A stretch of DNA of 35,438 nt, from assembly GCA_902768325.1 (NCBI GenBank), contig CACXKY010000013.1, positions 1 to 35,438 of the forward strand, read 5' to 3'. The stretch is from Fibrobacter succinogenes. Its GTDB lineage: Bacteria > Fibrobacterota > Fibrobacteria > Fibrobacterales > Fibrobacteraceae. The notes below the pieces were generated by a model. The model was not told the DNA's origin and made no database searches. It was given only the letters and a program-made list of their open reading frames with translations. Positions 21,931 to 30,890 of this stretch are shown here, in pieces (within the stretch, counting starts at the first letter, position 1; each line of letters begins with the position of its first letter). The translations under genes and the position numbers were made by a program.

Positions 21931-22596
21931 ATGATGAAGAAGATCTTGCTCGCAACCGCAGTGGCCGCTGCCGTTGCTTTTGCTGCCCCGGCCGCTAAGG
22001 CTGCCAAGGCTGCCCCTGCTGCCAAGGCCGCTCCTGCCGCCGAAGCCGCACCCGCTGCTGCCGCTCCTGCTGCTGAAGCTGCCCCGGCTGCCGCTCCGGC
22101 TGCTGCCGAAGCCCCCGCTGCCGCCGCTCCTGCTGCTGAAGCTGCCCCGGCTGCCGCTCCCGCTGCTGAAGCTGCTGCCGCTCCGGCTGAAACTGCCCCG
22201 GCTGCCGAAGCCGCTGCTCAGCCTGCTGCTGAAGCCGCTCCCGCTGCCGAAGCTGCTGCCGCTCCCGCCGCTGCCCCGGCTGACACTGCTGCCGCCGCTG
22301 CTCCGGCCGAAGCCGCTGTAGCCGCCGAACCGACCAAGGACACCGCCGCTGCCGAAGTGCTCGAAGCCAAGAAGGAAGAAGCTCCGGTTGACTCCGCCGC
22401 TCTCGCCAAGGCTGAAGCCGACAAGAAGGCCGCCGAAGCCGCTGCCAAGGAAAAAGCTGAAGAAGAAGCCCGTGCCGAAGGCGAAAGCCAGGGCGTGAAC
22501 GCCAAGACCACCATCATGGAAAATCCGTGGGAATTCCTGATCGTGTCTGCCGCTTTCGTGGCCTCTGTTCTCGTGATTATCTTCACCGGGGACTAA
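21931..22596 (+). CDS. Ala/Pro-rich exported protein with C-terminal membrane anchor
   Basis: A 221-residue protein of extreme composition. A signal peptide (MMKKILLATAVAAAVAFAAPA) leads into about 125 residues made mostly of Ala, Pro and Glu in PAAEAAPAA-type units. A charged Lys/Glu/Ala helix follows (about 155-185), then a C-terminal hydrophobic segment (FLIVSAAFVASVLVIIF) ending TGD. It therefore looks like a stalk anchored at its end, with the linker outside the cytoplasm. The ATG at 21931 is favoured by GAGGA upstream and by the signal peptide. Codons are strongly biased (GCT/GCC/GCG), suggesting high expression. No homologous family can be named because low complexity dominates. A strong terminator follows. 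Confidence 0.8.
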   Translation: MMKKILLATAVAAAVAFAAPAAKAAKAAPAAKAAPAAEAAPAAAAPAAEAAPAAAPAAAEAPAAAAPAAEAAPAAAPAAEAAAAPAETAPAAEAAAQPAAEAAPAAEAAAAPAAAPADTAAAAAPAEAAVAAEPTKDTAAAEVLEAKKEEAPVDSAALAKAEADKKAAEAAAKEKAEEEARAEGESQGVNAKTTIMENPWEFLIVSAAFVASVLVIIFTGD

Positions 22597-22627
22597 TAAA
22601 GCGCGCTTAAAAGCAAACGACTTTGAT

Positions 22628-22657
22628 AACCGGCCTCCGTGGCCGGTTATTTTTTTA
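22628..22657 (+). terminator. intrinsic terminator of the Ala/Pro-rich protein gene
   Basis: AACCGGCC (22628-22635) pairs with GGCCGGTT (22641-22648), followed by ATTTTTTT, 31 bases after the stop codon. Confidence 0.88.
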
Positions 22658-22791
22658 CCCGACAAAGATTATTGGCAAGGGCAGAACCTATAAAAACATC
22701 TATATCAACGGCCACGAACCCCTAGCAGAATGCAGATGTGGACTGGAGAATTATTTTGTACAATATAATGATGTCAGACAACATTTCTTCT

Positions 22792-22823
22792 TTGACAGAA
22801 ATACACCATTGAATGTATATTTC
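22792..22823 (+). promoter_or_regulatory. sigma70-like promoter of the collagen-like FISUMP gene
   Basis: TTGACA (22792-22797) is followed after 18 bases by TATATT (22816-22821), both close to consensus; the box also reads TATATTTC. It lies 44 bases before the ATG at 22868, with an AAGGA Shine-Dalgarno between them. Confidence 0.65.
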
Positions 22824-22867
22824 CCGATAAAAAAAACTTTATTTGTATTCTTAACCAAGAAGGAAAA

Positions 22868-24142
22868 ATGAACAAAATAATAACGACGATATCTTGTGCG
22901 GTGACGGCCTTGGCTTTTGTCGCTTGTGACGAAGCAACAAACGTTCAGGAAAATCACTACGATACGATGTCCACTATTGAATCTGGCAAAAAGCTGAGCA
23001 AGCTGAAGTGCGAATCTGAAAATGCCGGCGATTTGGTTTTTGTCAAGGATTATGCAGAAGTATATTTCTGCGATGGTGAAGAATGGCTTCCAATGAAGGG
23101 AGACGATGGCGAGAAGGGCGACAAAGGGGACAAAGGCGATAAAGGAGACAAAGGCGATAAAGGGGATAAAGGTGATAAAGGAGCTCCGGGCAGCTCGGGT
23201 TCCAAGGGGGACAAGGGTGACAAAGGAAACGATGGAGCACCGGGCAGTTCGGGTTCCAAGGGTGACAAAGGGGCAGATGGTGCAAACTGCATCATTGACT
23301 CTGAAAAGGACGGCGTGATTACGCTTGTGTGCGGCAAAGATACGACGACTGTGTACAAGGCCCTTTGCGGGACCAAGTCCTACGACCCGGATTCTGCAGC
23401 ATGTTTTGAAAATAAGCTTTATTCGTGCAATGGCGCACCGTATAGCCCTGATGAACAATACTGCTCAAAGGGCGTGGTCAAAAAATACGGTTATATCGTG
23501 GACGAAAGAGACATGAAGTCGTACAAGACCGTGACTATTGGCGAAGGCGATTCTACACAGACCTGGATGGCCGAGAACCTGAACTACGCGGGCTTGAAAG
23601 GTGATTCACTAAGTTTCTGCTATAATAACGAAATCGCAATGTGCGAACAGTATGGCCGTCTGTATATTTTTACAGCCGTAATGGGCATGGATTATGATTG
23701 CGGCATTAATTCAGTTTGTGATGTGACTTATCCTGTGCAAGGTATTTGTCCTAAGGGTTGGCATGTTCCAGATGAAGACGAATGGAATAGATTGTTTGTA
23801 AATGTTGGTGGAACAATTTATAGAGCAAACCACATTCATGCAGGGCAAAATGCAGCAAACCAGCTGTGGAATAAAGATGCTGTGAAAAATACAGAAATTT
23901 CTGAAGAGTATGGATTTTCACTGTTGCCAGCGGGCGCTATGTCGTATAATAACGGATTTGGCGGATTGTATACAGAAGCCGATTACTGGTGTTCAGGCTT
24001 AACAATGCATGCTAAGGAAGATTCTTATAGTGGGCTTAATTTCCATGTTCAATTTGTTGTTGGCGAAAAGAATGCCGCTATAATAGAAAGAACGACATGG
24101 GATGCTTTGAACGCTTATTCCGTTCGTTGCGTTAAGGATTAG
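22868..24142 (+). CDS. FISUMP-domain lipoprotein with collagen-like stalk
   Basis: A 424-residue lipoprotein with lipobox FVAC (Cys20). After a short N-terminal part comes an uninterrupted collagen-like region of 21 Gly-X-Y triplets (residues 78-140), mainly GDK, with two GAPGSSGSK blocks. A Cys-rich middle (about 141-205) follows, then the Fibrobacter major paralogous domain (about 215-424): TWMAENLNYAG, CPKGWHVPDEDEWNRLF, GFSLLPAG and the C-terminal YSVRCVKD are diagnostic for TIGR02145. The overall picture is a surface protein with a rod holding a globular head; what the head binds is unknown. AAGGA precedes the ATG. The second half is more AT-rich in codon use than neighbouring genes, which could reflect transfer or recombination between paralogues. 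Confidence 0.9.
   Translation: MNKIITTISCAVTALAFVACDEATNVQENHYDTMSTIESGKKLSKLKCESENAGDLVFVKDYAEVYFCDGEEWLPMKGDDGEKGDKGDKGDKGDKGDKGDKGDKGAPGSSGSKGDKGDKGNDGAPGSSGSKGDKGADGANCIIDSEKDGVITLVCGKDTTTVYKALCGTKSYDPDSAACFENKLYSCNGAPYSPDEQYCSKGVVKKYGYIVDERDMKSYKTVTIGEGDSTQTWMAENLNYAGLKGDSLSFCYNNEIAMCEQYGRLYIFTAVMGMDYDCGINSVCDVTYPVQGICPKGWHVPDEDEWNRLFVNVGGTIYRANHIHAGQNAANQLWNKDAVKNTEISEEYGFSLLPAGAMSYNNGFGGLYTEADYWCSGLTMHAKEDSYSGLNFHVQFVVGEKNAAIIERTTWDALNAYSVRCVKD
23099..23287 (+). repeat. collagen-like Gly-X-Y repeat tract
   Basis: There are 63 codons with Gly at every third place. Seven consecutive GDK units are encoded by near-identical 9-base repeats, then two longer similar blocks start GGAGCNCCGGGCAG. 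The codons vary at third positions, so selection on the protein is likely, but the DNA repeat could still change length by slippage. Confidence 0.9.
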
Positions 24143-24160
24143 CCTGGCTTCATGATGTTT

Positions 24161-24191
24161 AAAAGGCCTGCCCCACGGGGCAGGCCTTTTT
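24161..24191. terminator. bidirectional terminator between FISUMP and GH9 genes
   Basis: AAAAGGCCTGCCCC pairs with GGGGCAGGCCTTTT around a very short loop, with A and T tracts on the two sides. It can serve both convergent genes. Confidence 0.9.
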
Positions 24192-24213
24192 GTATAAACC
24201 GACTTAGCAAAGC

Positions 24214-27200
24214 TTACTTGCGCTTGGCACGCTTGAACCCGAACGTCTTGGTGGTATCATCCTTCGTCGTCTTGGTTTCCTGGCTCTTCACATTCGTTTC
24301 CGAAGCCTTGAAGTTGAACTTGGAAATATAGGCACCCGTACCAATCTTCTTGCCCTTCTTCGATTTGGGAGCCTCGCCATCGTGCGCAAGCCATTCTAGG
24401 CTCAGGTGCATGACTCCATCGGGAGAGATGGACTGGCGGACCATTTCCGGATCGATACGAATTTCCTGAGTGTTGATGAACTGTCCCAGGTTATCGAACA
24501 CATCAATGTCGATGGTCACTTCCAAATCAAACTTGTTGGCGACAGATCCGTCAGCCGTATCCTTCGCCAATGCCGTCGGGAGCGTAATGTTCATCATGAA
24601 CGTGGGGCCAGAATGCCTGTAACTCAGAGAATCCACGACAGCCCCGCTGAAGGATAGCTTGCCGCCACTCAAATTGGTCAGGTATTCCTTGCCGTCCTTC
24701 AGGGCGCTGATGCGGAAGAATTCATCCGAACCAGGCTGGAACGATCCATAAACCGATACGTCGCCCGTAGACTTGGTCACGCTCTTCGCCAGGAACACCT
24801 CAAACTTAATCTTGCCCATGGCACCCGAAACAAGACGCCAGGGGTTCTGTGAAGTCGGAAGGTTCCCGGCAACATCCTTATAGCGGCTTGCGCTAATCGG
24901 CAAGCGGATGGAATCACCCGCCTGGATAGCGTCGTCGTTATCGGCATTATAAGTATATATCTGGTTCACACCGCTCTGCTTGACCGCGATAGCGCTACGC
25001 AAGAACGTTCCCGCCGTTCCGCCGCGCATACGTTCGATATATTCGAACTGTTCGTTGTCGAGGAGCACGAGCGGTTCAGAAGCCGTCACCGTAAGGTTCG
25101 TGAAGGAGCCCGAAGTATCCGCCTTGCCAGCAATCAATACCGGCGGGCAGCGGTCTACGACGAAGTAGAACTTATCGAAGAAGCCACCTTCAGGGCCAAG
25201 ACGCGGCGTAATATGGCCATAGCCATCGTAGGCACCGCTGGTAAGGCCCTCTTCAAATCCCGTCGAGGCACTCAGGGAAATCTTCACAATACTGAACGTA
25301 TCGACCGCGGTAACCTTGGTCACAGAATCCAGCCACTTCTCGTAGGGTTCCGAGAGAGAGTCCGTAATAGTCCAGTACTTGTCCTTCGGCACAATCTTTC
25401 CGGTGCTGGTATCAGACTTCGTCACAAAGCTCTTGACCGTGGAGTTCATACCCCAGTCAACGACGAAGCTGTCGAGCATGTCCTTGGGGCGCAGCTTCTT
25501 TTCGAAGAGGATATAGACTTCATCTGCAAAGCCGTCACCCTCGAAGTCACGCATTTCGGCAAGCCTGACCGGAACCGGCTTCGGCGTCTCGGCAATAATC
25601 ACTTCCGTACAGGCCGCCGCAGGGTCAACCGCGTTCATGCTCATATCCATCACGTTAACGCCGGACTTGATAGAAGCCTTGCCGCCTACAGGAATATAGG
25701 AGCCGTTATCGTTACCCGTCACCACGAACTGCCAGCTCTTGCCATCCGTAGTCGTGGTCGCCTTGCCAACGACAGTCAGCGTAGCGCCAGAGGGCACTCC
25801 GGCAACGTCCAGCGGCCACGTCGTAAGGGACGCCATTTCAACAGGCTCGGTAAAGGCGATCATCACCGTATCCTGTTCCGCCTCGTGTCCGGGGTTCTCG
25901 AGGATAGTCACACTCAGAAGCTGCGGAGCGATACCATCGGAAATCTTGACCTTTTCCTCCGTTGTCGTTCCATTGTTCACAAGGAACACCACTGCATCAC
26001 CGCTCGGGCTAGCTGTCGCAGCAACGCCAAGGCTATCGGCCAGCGGCACCGTCACTTCGGAAAGTCCCGTCACGGGCTGCGGCACAGAAACCAGTGCGGT
26101 ATCCTTCATCCCATCCATATAGACCTTCATCTGGGTGAATGAGAAGGTTTCGTCTAAGGTATTGCTGAAGTACACCACCAGCTTGTCCGCCTTATTATCG
26201 CAGTCAGAATCCATGGCAAGGACCTTCTGCGGAGTCGGGTAGTTGGACTCGGCAAAGAACGCCGTGATCCGGCTATGGTCTTCTTCATCATCCGGGTCTT
26301 GGTATTCCACATAAATGGTATCACCGGCGAAGAACGAGATCTCGGTTGAACCGCGACTATCCTTAGATGTAGGTACCGCCGTAATCAAGTTCTTGCTGCG
26401 GAACAGACCTTCGCCAATAGATTCCATCACGACCTTCAGCGTATCCTGCTTCTTGCCGTTTATCACATTGACCGTAATCGTACTCGACGTTTTCGCCTTG
26501 TCCTTATCGTTCAAGTAGATATAGAACTTCTGTTTGGAATCAGGATCCACCACGCCGTTTTTGCCAATGGGATCGCCATTGGCGTCCTTCACAGTGAGCA
26601 CGCCATCCGTCATATTCGGGCGGTTGAAAAGCACATAGAAGTTGCGGTTCACGAAGGCGCAGCCACCGTTTTCCTTACATTCTGCACACTCCGGATCCGG
26701 GCCGGCAAATATGGTGACGTCGATTTTATTGCTACCCACATCCATACGGACAGGAATGTTCAAGTCCCAAATGTCCGTCGCTAAATTGTAATGGGCAATG
26801 ACAACGCCGTTGTATGAGAGGTAGCTTTCGTTATCGAGGAGCATGTATTCAGCATCTATCTTGGAACCATTCGCCCAAATTTGCGTAATGTATCCGCCCT
26901 CGGTAATATGGGCACGTCCCTTCACATACACAGTCTTGCTCGTCTGGTCCACTTCCACATAGCTGCCATCCGAAACATTGAACGGAGCATCAAGGGAAAC
27001 ATCCAGCTCATACTTTGCACGCTTTGTTCCCATTTCGGTTTTAGACGGGCTGTAGCCCCAAATGAATTCATCCTTGCGGTACACAGACACATACGGGTTC
27101 ACCGGAGCTGCGTTAACGTCGATATCGCCAGCATCCTTCGAAACACACGGAATACCCGGGAAATCCGCATAATCACCATTTGCCTTGCTATGAGGCATCC

Positions 27201-30200
27201 AGCTCCAGTCACCTGGGTTTTCAGTCAACGCAGTCGCTCCAGGGAAATCATCCGAAGGGAAATACCACTTATTTCCAGATTTACAATAAAGTTTCTTGTT
27301 CGGAGCTTCGTTCATCAAGTCTTGATGCGGAGGCCACGGACTACGATGGTCAAAGCGCACATCAAAGCGAATACGGCTCGATCCCTTGATGGGTGTGGAC
27401 CCCAATTCCAGCGGGAAATACCATTGCCATGTTCCGGTAGCCGCATCATAGGTATCCTCGATCTTTTCCGGCTTAATATTGCGCAAGGCACGTTCCAATT
27501 GTTCCTTGGTTTCTTCAGTACATTCACCATTGAACCCGGCTTCGTCATAGTCATTGCAAATATCCGTTCCCATACCAATATCTGTTTCAATGTCTTCGGT
27601 TCCACGCATGTAGAGACGAATGGTAAGGCTGTCGAACGTTCTCGATTCGTTATTGTACACATTGATATTCAGCATCGCCATATCTTGCCAGTAATACTGG
27701 TAAGTCTTGACACTGAAGTCATATTGCATCACAGGCGTTGTAAACTTGAAGGGAGCTCCCGTTTCAATGTCAGCATTGGCAAACTGGCCGTTGCTTTCCA
27801 CCATATAGTAATACTGCGTACGTTCCTTGAGTCCGCCAATCTTCACGTAGTGGAATTTGGTTGGCACCCCGGAGATATCCGCGTTTTTCACACCGGAATT
27901 GTGAGCGTATTCGTTTGCATTCGTATGCGGCACCGTATCCCAGTAGACCTTAGATTCGTACTCGCCATTCGGGGTATACCACATGATTTCGGCAGAATCC
28001 GCCGAAACATTACAGACCGTCACATTCTGGATATCCGCACTCTCAACAGTATTCAGTGTTGTAAAACTAAACGGGGTCTGCGTACTATCTACCCTGTACT
28101 TGGCTGTAAAATTGTCTTCATTGTACGCATTGATTCCTATAGCGAAGAAATAGTAGGTAGTGCCGGGTTCCAAGTTCCTTAGAACAATCTGATGGATTAC
28201 TCCAGGGGAGTTATCGTCCGGGGCAGCAGACAAATTCATGGACTGTTCACTTGTTCCATAGCTGATGGCAGCCGTACCTCGCTTTGTCAACTTCACGACA
28301 ACAATAGCCGAATCCATGCTGACATGCTGGATTTCAACACTGACTTTCGGAGCTGCCGTATGGTCTATTTTTTGCGCCGCAAGCATACCGGTACTGACAA
28401 ACGTGGCCGCAGCATCGATACATGTTTCCGCAACATACCAATATTCCCAGCTAGTTCCACTAGCCGACGCAGAGGGGTCAATTACATTCATCAACTTAGG
28501 AATCGTTCCACCATACATAGCACCAACAGGAGGCCTGTAGTAATAATTTTGATCTCCTCCGGGAACATTCTTCCCTTCCGGGTTGGCCGCACGGTGGTGC
28601 GGGTGGGCATCATTCTTATCGCCAATACCATATATGTACGAAAAATCCCAAGGATTCATTCCCAATTCATAATTCAACTGATTAAGAGCCAGCTGATACA
28701 TTTCTTCCGTTTTCCAATCCTGGACAGTCCCTTGCTGCGGGAGGGCGACCCCTTCAAAATCCTTGGCGACATCAACATAGGCCAAAACCTCGAAAATATT
28801 GCCAGCCTGGTAACGGTTATAAATCCAGTCCTGGTCTGTCCCCATACTAAACCAAAGCGGATCGTACTTAACAACATTCATAGAACCCGTATTCCAGTTG
28901 CCATTCGACGGAAGCACAATAGAGGATTCCCCGATTCCATTCATAGGCGGGTTACTCGCCAAATTCGGAATCATGGTATGCAAAATGTCTTCTACATACT
29001 CCAAACGGCGTTCGTTGCTAATGCCATAAGTGGCAGCTTTTTCTTCGGAACTCAAGATAAGTTTATAGAAAGCGTAAAGCGTATAAGCATAGACATTCGC
29101 CCAGCTCGTATTCTTTTTCGCTTTCCAAAGGGTACCGTTCTCCCAAGCAAACCAACCACCTCTAAACATGCCGATTCCATGGGCAGCATCCATATTGCGC
29201 TTGGTATTTTTCGCCCCGTAGTTGGAGAAATTTCTTTCTACGGCATCATTCAGGTAAGTCGTATCCTTAGTAGCATACAGAAGAGCGATTGCCGCAAGGC
29301 CCATTTCGTCATGGAACTCATTATTGCCATTATAGGCAGGAGAATCCCAGCCAGCCGCCTTGGTATTGTTCGTGGCGGTATCTCCCAAAGCAAGTTTCCT
29401 TCCAAATTCATACATCTTTTTCGCAATCATCAAACAACTATCCGCAAAGTCCTTGTCATATTCCGCATAATGCACGCTCAACAAGGCTAAACCCGCAGCA
29501 GTTTCTCCACTGACATTGGCGCCCAATTCCCCGAGGCGGACCGTTCGATCTCCAGGCCCCCCGCGCCCCGTCCTTTCGAGCGGGATATCATCCTGTTTAT
29601 CGGGGCTTCCCCACCATCCGTGGTCGCTATCCTTTATCCCTATAGAAAGAGCCATATTATCAATGACGCCTTTAGCGCGATTATAGGCCCGGAACACAAA
29701 ATCGGCCCCATGTTTGGCTTCACGGAGCATGTCGGGAATACCATCAATAGAGGTCTTTCCTTGGTTATAATCATATACGTCATCGTCAGCATCGGGATTC
29801 GTCGCCGCCATTACCGCCGCGACCATGAAAGCGTACATCTGCGTTTGGGATTCCTTTAAATGGTCCCCACAATCGTACCACCCGCCCTGCAAAGTGCCTG
29901 CCATGGACGCATTAAAACGGCCCCTGACTTCTGCGGCTTTAACAACTTCCGCTCCACCACCATCCTTGAGATGGCTAGGGGGATGGAACCAGTTTTCGCT
30001 ATTTCCACTACGGTTTATTCCATAAAATTTCAAGGTAGCATCGCGAACCATGGAGTACACACGGTCGCTAATAATAAACGTACTCGAAATATCGTTCCCG
30101 ACCTTAATACGGAGACGCTTCTCTACCGGCAGATTCGGAGGCAAATTACCATACATCACTGTGGTGGAGGGAACATTCGCATTCACTTCATAACGTTTTT

Positions 30201-30675
30201 TATCATCTGTGCAAGCATTAGTACCAGCAACAATCTTCAAATTTGACGAAATACTTTTCCCCGTAGATGTGAAGTTCCCTTTAACCGCAGGAGAAAGCGA
30301 CTTACCCTCGGCATCAACCACCTCGAAACTGGACGCGGAACCTACATAGTAAAACAACTTGTCGGGATCCTTTTCCAAATAGCCCGCCTGGTTTATACGA
30401 ATTGGCGATATATGGGAAACCATATTATCCAAATAGGCCTGGTTCAATGTATCGGGAATAAACTCATTAGGGGCAAAGGCTGCCGGAGTTCTATTCTTCG
30501 GCACCATGTTCTTCTTTTTAGTCACAGATGTGTCAAATTTGTCAAAAGCACTCTCATCCCACGTAAGCGGCCAAACCGGGCGAATCAAGTCATACGGGGT
30601 CGGTAGCTCCTGACCGGCAGCCAAAGCGGCTACTACGGCTAACAGCACTGCGGTCAAACTCTTCTTAATAGGCAT
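24214..30675 (-). CDS. giant secreted family 9 cellulase, multidomain
   Basis: Endoglucanase-type enzyme of 2153 residues. A signal peptide (about 1-21) is followed by an N-terminal Ig-like domain (about 88-205, SPIRINQAGYL) and the GH9 catalytic domain (about 206-770). Catalytic elements are Asp268 and Asp271 in WYDCGDH, the HPHHR motif at 691-695 and the proton donor Glu750 in WYVAET. Two fibronectin-III/phosphatase-N-like domains (about 775-980) and several beta-rich modules follow, including segments with D-x-D-x(2)-A/G-D calcium-type motifs (DSDCDNKAD, DFEGDGFAD). The end has a FlgD-like Ig domain (FDNLGQFI to GTGAYISKF) and a basic tail, FGFKRAKRK, as in some Fibrobacter enzymes. GGGAGG precedes the ATG. 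It lies downstream of the SecA-like and M50-HlyD genes, 215 bases away. The family is firm; the roles of the C-terminal modules are inferred. Confidence 0.93.
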   Translation of the reverse strand: MPIKKSLTAVLLAVVAALAAGQELPTPYDLIRPVWPLTWDESAFDKFDTSVTKKKNMVPKNRTPAAFAPNEFIPDTLNQAYLDNMVSHISPIRINQAGYLEKDPDKLFYYVGSASSFEVVDAEGKSLSPAVKGNFTSTGKSISSNLKIVAGTNACTDDKKRYEVNANVPSTTVMYGNLPPNLPVEKRLRIKVGNDISSTFIISDRVYSMVRDATLKFYGINRSGNSENWFHPPSHLKDGGGAEVVKAAEVRGRFNASMAGTLQGGWYDCGDHLKESQTQMYAFMVAAVMAATNPDADDDVYDYNQGKTSIDGIPDMLREAKHGADFVFRAYNRAKGVIDNMALSIGIKDSDHGWWGSPDKQDDIPLERTGRGGPGDRTVRLGELGANVSGETAAGLALLSVHYAEYDKDFADSCLMIAKKMYEFGRKLALGDTATNNTKAAGWDSPAYNGNNEFHDEMGLAAIALLYATKDTTYLNDAVERNFSNYGAKNTKRNMDAAHGIGMFRGGWFAWENGTLWKAKKNTSWANVYAYTLYAFYKLILSSEEKAATYGISNERRLEYVEDILHTMIPNLASNPPMNGIGESSIVLPSNGNWNTGSMNVVKYDPLWFSMGTDQDWIYNRYQAGNIFEVLAYVDVAKDFEGVALPQQGTVQDWKTEEMYQLALNQLNYELGMNPWDFSYIYGIGDKNDAHPHHRAANPEGKNVPGGDQNYYYRPPVGAMYGGTIPKLMNVIDPSASASGTSWEYWYVAETCIDAAATFVSTGMLAAQKIDHTAAPKVSVEIQHVSMDSAIVVVKLTKRGTAAISYGTSEQSMNLSAAPDDNSPGVIHQIVLRNLEPGTTYYFFAIGINAYNEDNFTAKYRVDSTQTPFSFTTLNTVESADIQNVTVCNVSADSAEIMWYTPNGEYESKVYWDTVPHTNANEYAHNSGVKNADISGVPTKFHYVKIGGLKERTQYYYMVESNGQFANADIETGAPFKFTTPVMQYDFSVKTYQYYWQDMAMLNINVYNNESRTFDSLTIRLYMRGTEDIETDIGMGTDICNDYDEAGFNGECTEETKEQLERALRNIKPEKIEDTYDAATGTWQWYFPLELGSTPIKGSSRIRFDVRFDHRSPWPPHQDLMNEAPNKKLYCKSGNKWYFPSDDFPGATALTENPGDWSWMPHSKANGDYADFPGIPCVSKDAGDIDVNAAPVNPYVSVYRKDEFIWGYSPSKTEMGTKRAKYELDVSLDAPFNVSDGSYVEVDQTSKTVYVKGRAHITEGGYITQIWANGSKIDAEYMLLDNESYLSYNGVVIAHYNLATDIWDLNIPVRMDVGSNKIDVTIFAGPDPECAECKENGGCAFVNRNFYVLFNRPNMTDGVLTVKDANGDPIGKNGVVDPDSKQKFYIYLNDKDKAKTSSTITVNVINGKKQDTLKVVMESIGEGLFRSKNLITAVPTSKDSRGSTEISFFAGDTIYVEYQDPDDEEDHSRITAFFAESNYPTPQKVLAMDSDCDNKADKLVVYFSNTLDETFSFTQMKVYMDGMKDTALVSVPQPVTGLSEVTVPLADSLGVAATASPSGDAVVFLVNNGTTTEEKVKISDGIAPQLLSVTILENPGHEAEQDTVMIAFTEPVEMASLTTWPLDVAGVPSGATLTVVGKATTTTDGKSWQFVVTGNDNGSYIPVGGKASIKSGVNVMDMSMNAVDPAAACTEVIIAETPKPVPVRLAEMRDFEGDGFADEVYILFEKKLRPKDMLDSFVVDWGMNSTVKSFVTKSDTSTGKIVPKDKYWTITDSLSEPYEKWLDSVTKVTAVDTFSIVKISLSASTGFEEGLTSGAYDGYGHITPRLGPEGGFFDKFYFVVDRCPPVLIAGKADTSGSFTNLTVTASEPLVLLDNEQFEYIERMRGGTAGTFLRSAIAVKQSGVNQIYTYNADNDDAIQAGDSIRLPISASRYKDVAGNLPTSQNPWRLVSGAMGKIKFEVFLAKSVTKSTGDVSVYGSFQPGSDEFFRISALKDGKEYLTNLSGGKLSFSGAVVDSLSYRHSGPTFMMNITLPTALAKDTADGSVANKFDLEVTIDIDVFDNLGQFINTQEIRIDPEMVRQSISPDGVMHLSLEWLAHDGEAPKSKKGKKIGTGAYISKFNFKASETNVKSQETKTTKDDTTKTFGFKRAKRK

Positions 30676-30870
30676 TATGCCTCCCTTTCAATAAACCTAT
30701 AAACAGGGCTTTTCAGCAAAGTCCTCGTCAAACCACATAATCCCAACTATAAAATAGATTTATTGGACTTTATTGCATTCAAAAAACTTGAATAAAACAA
30801 AAAAATACGCATCTGCCCCTTTTTCCCGCAAAAAAAGCGTTCAATCCGTCACGCAAAAACGCAACGTAAC

Positions 30871-30886
30871 CTAATGTTTACAAAAC
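30871..30886. repeat. 16-base motif shared with 18763-18778, copy 2
   Basis: CTAATGTTTACAAAAC lies just past the SecA-like stop codon, about 200 bases upstream of the GH9 start. The rest of 30676-30890 is AT-rich. I see no clear terminator here, and for GH9 only the weak box TATAGTTG. Confidence 0.5.
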
Positions 30887-30890
30887 GAGA

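Noticed and set aside
21901-22665. Ser/Gly-rich minus-strand frame opposite the Ala/Pro-rich gene
   Set aside because: Its composition is simply the complement of Ala/Pro codons, and it runs through the downstream terminator.
22623-22871. 82-residue plus-strand frame before the FISUMP gene
   Set aside because: It starts inside the upstream terminator hairpin, contains the promoter of the next gene and has no Shine-Dalgarno.
23099-23287. Possible CRISPR array from short regular repeats
   Set aside because: The repeats are in-frame Gly-X-Y codons without spacers. No cas gene is nearby.
26881-29490. Two plus-strand frames of over 400 residues inside the GH9 gene
   Set aside because: His/Arg/Ile-rich composition is typical of antisense frames. 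The cellulase frame is continuous and carries all catalytic motifs.
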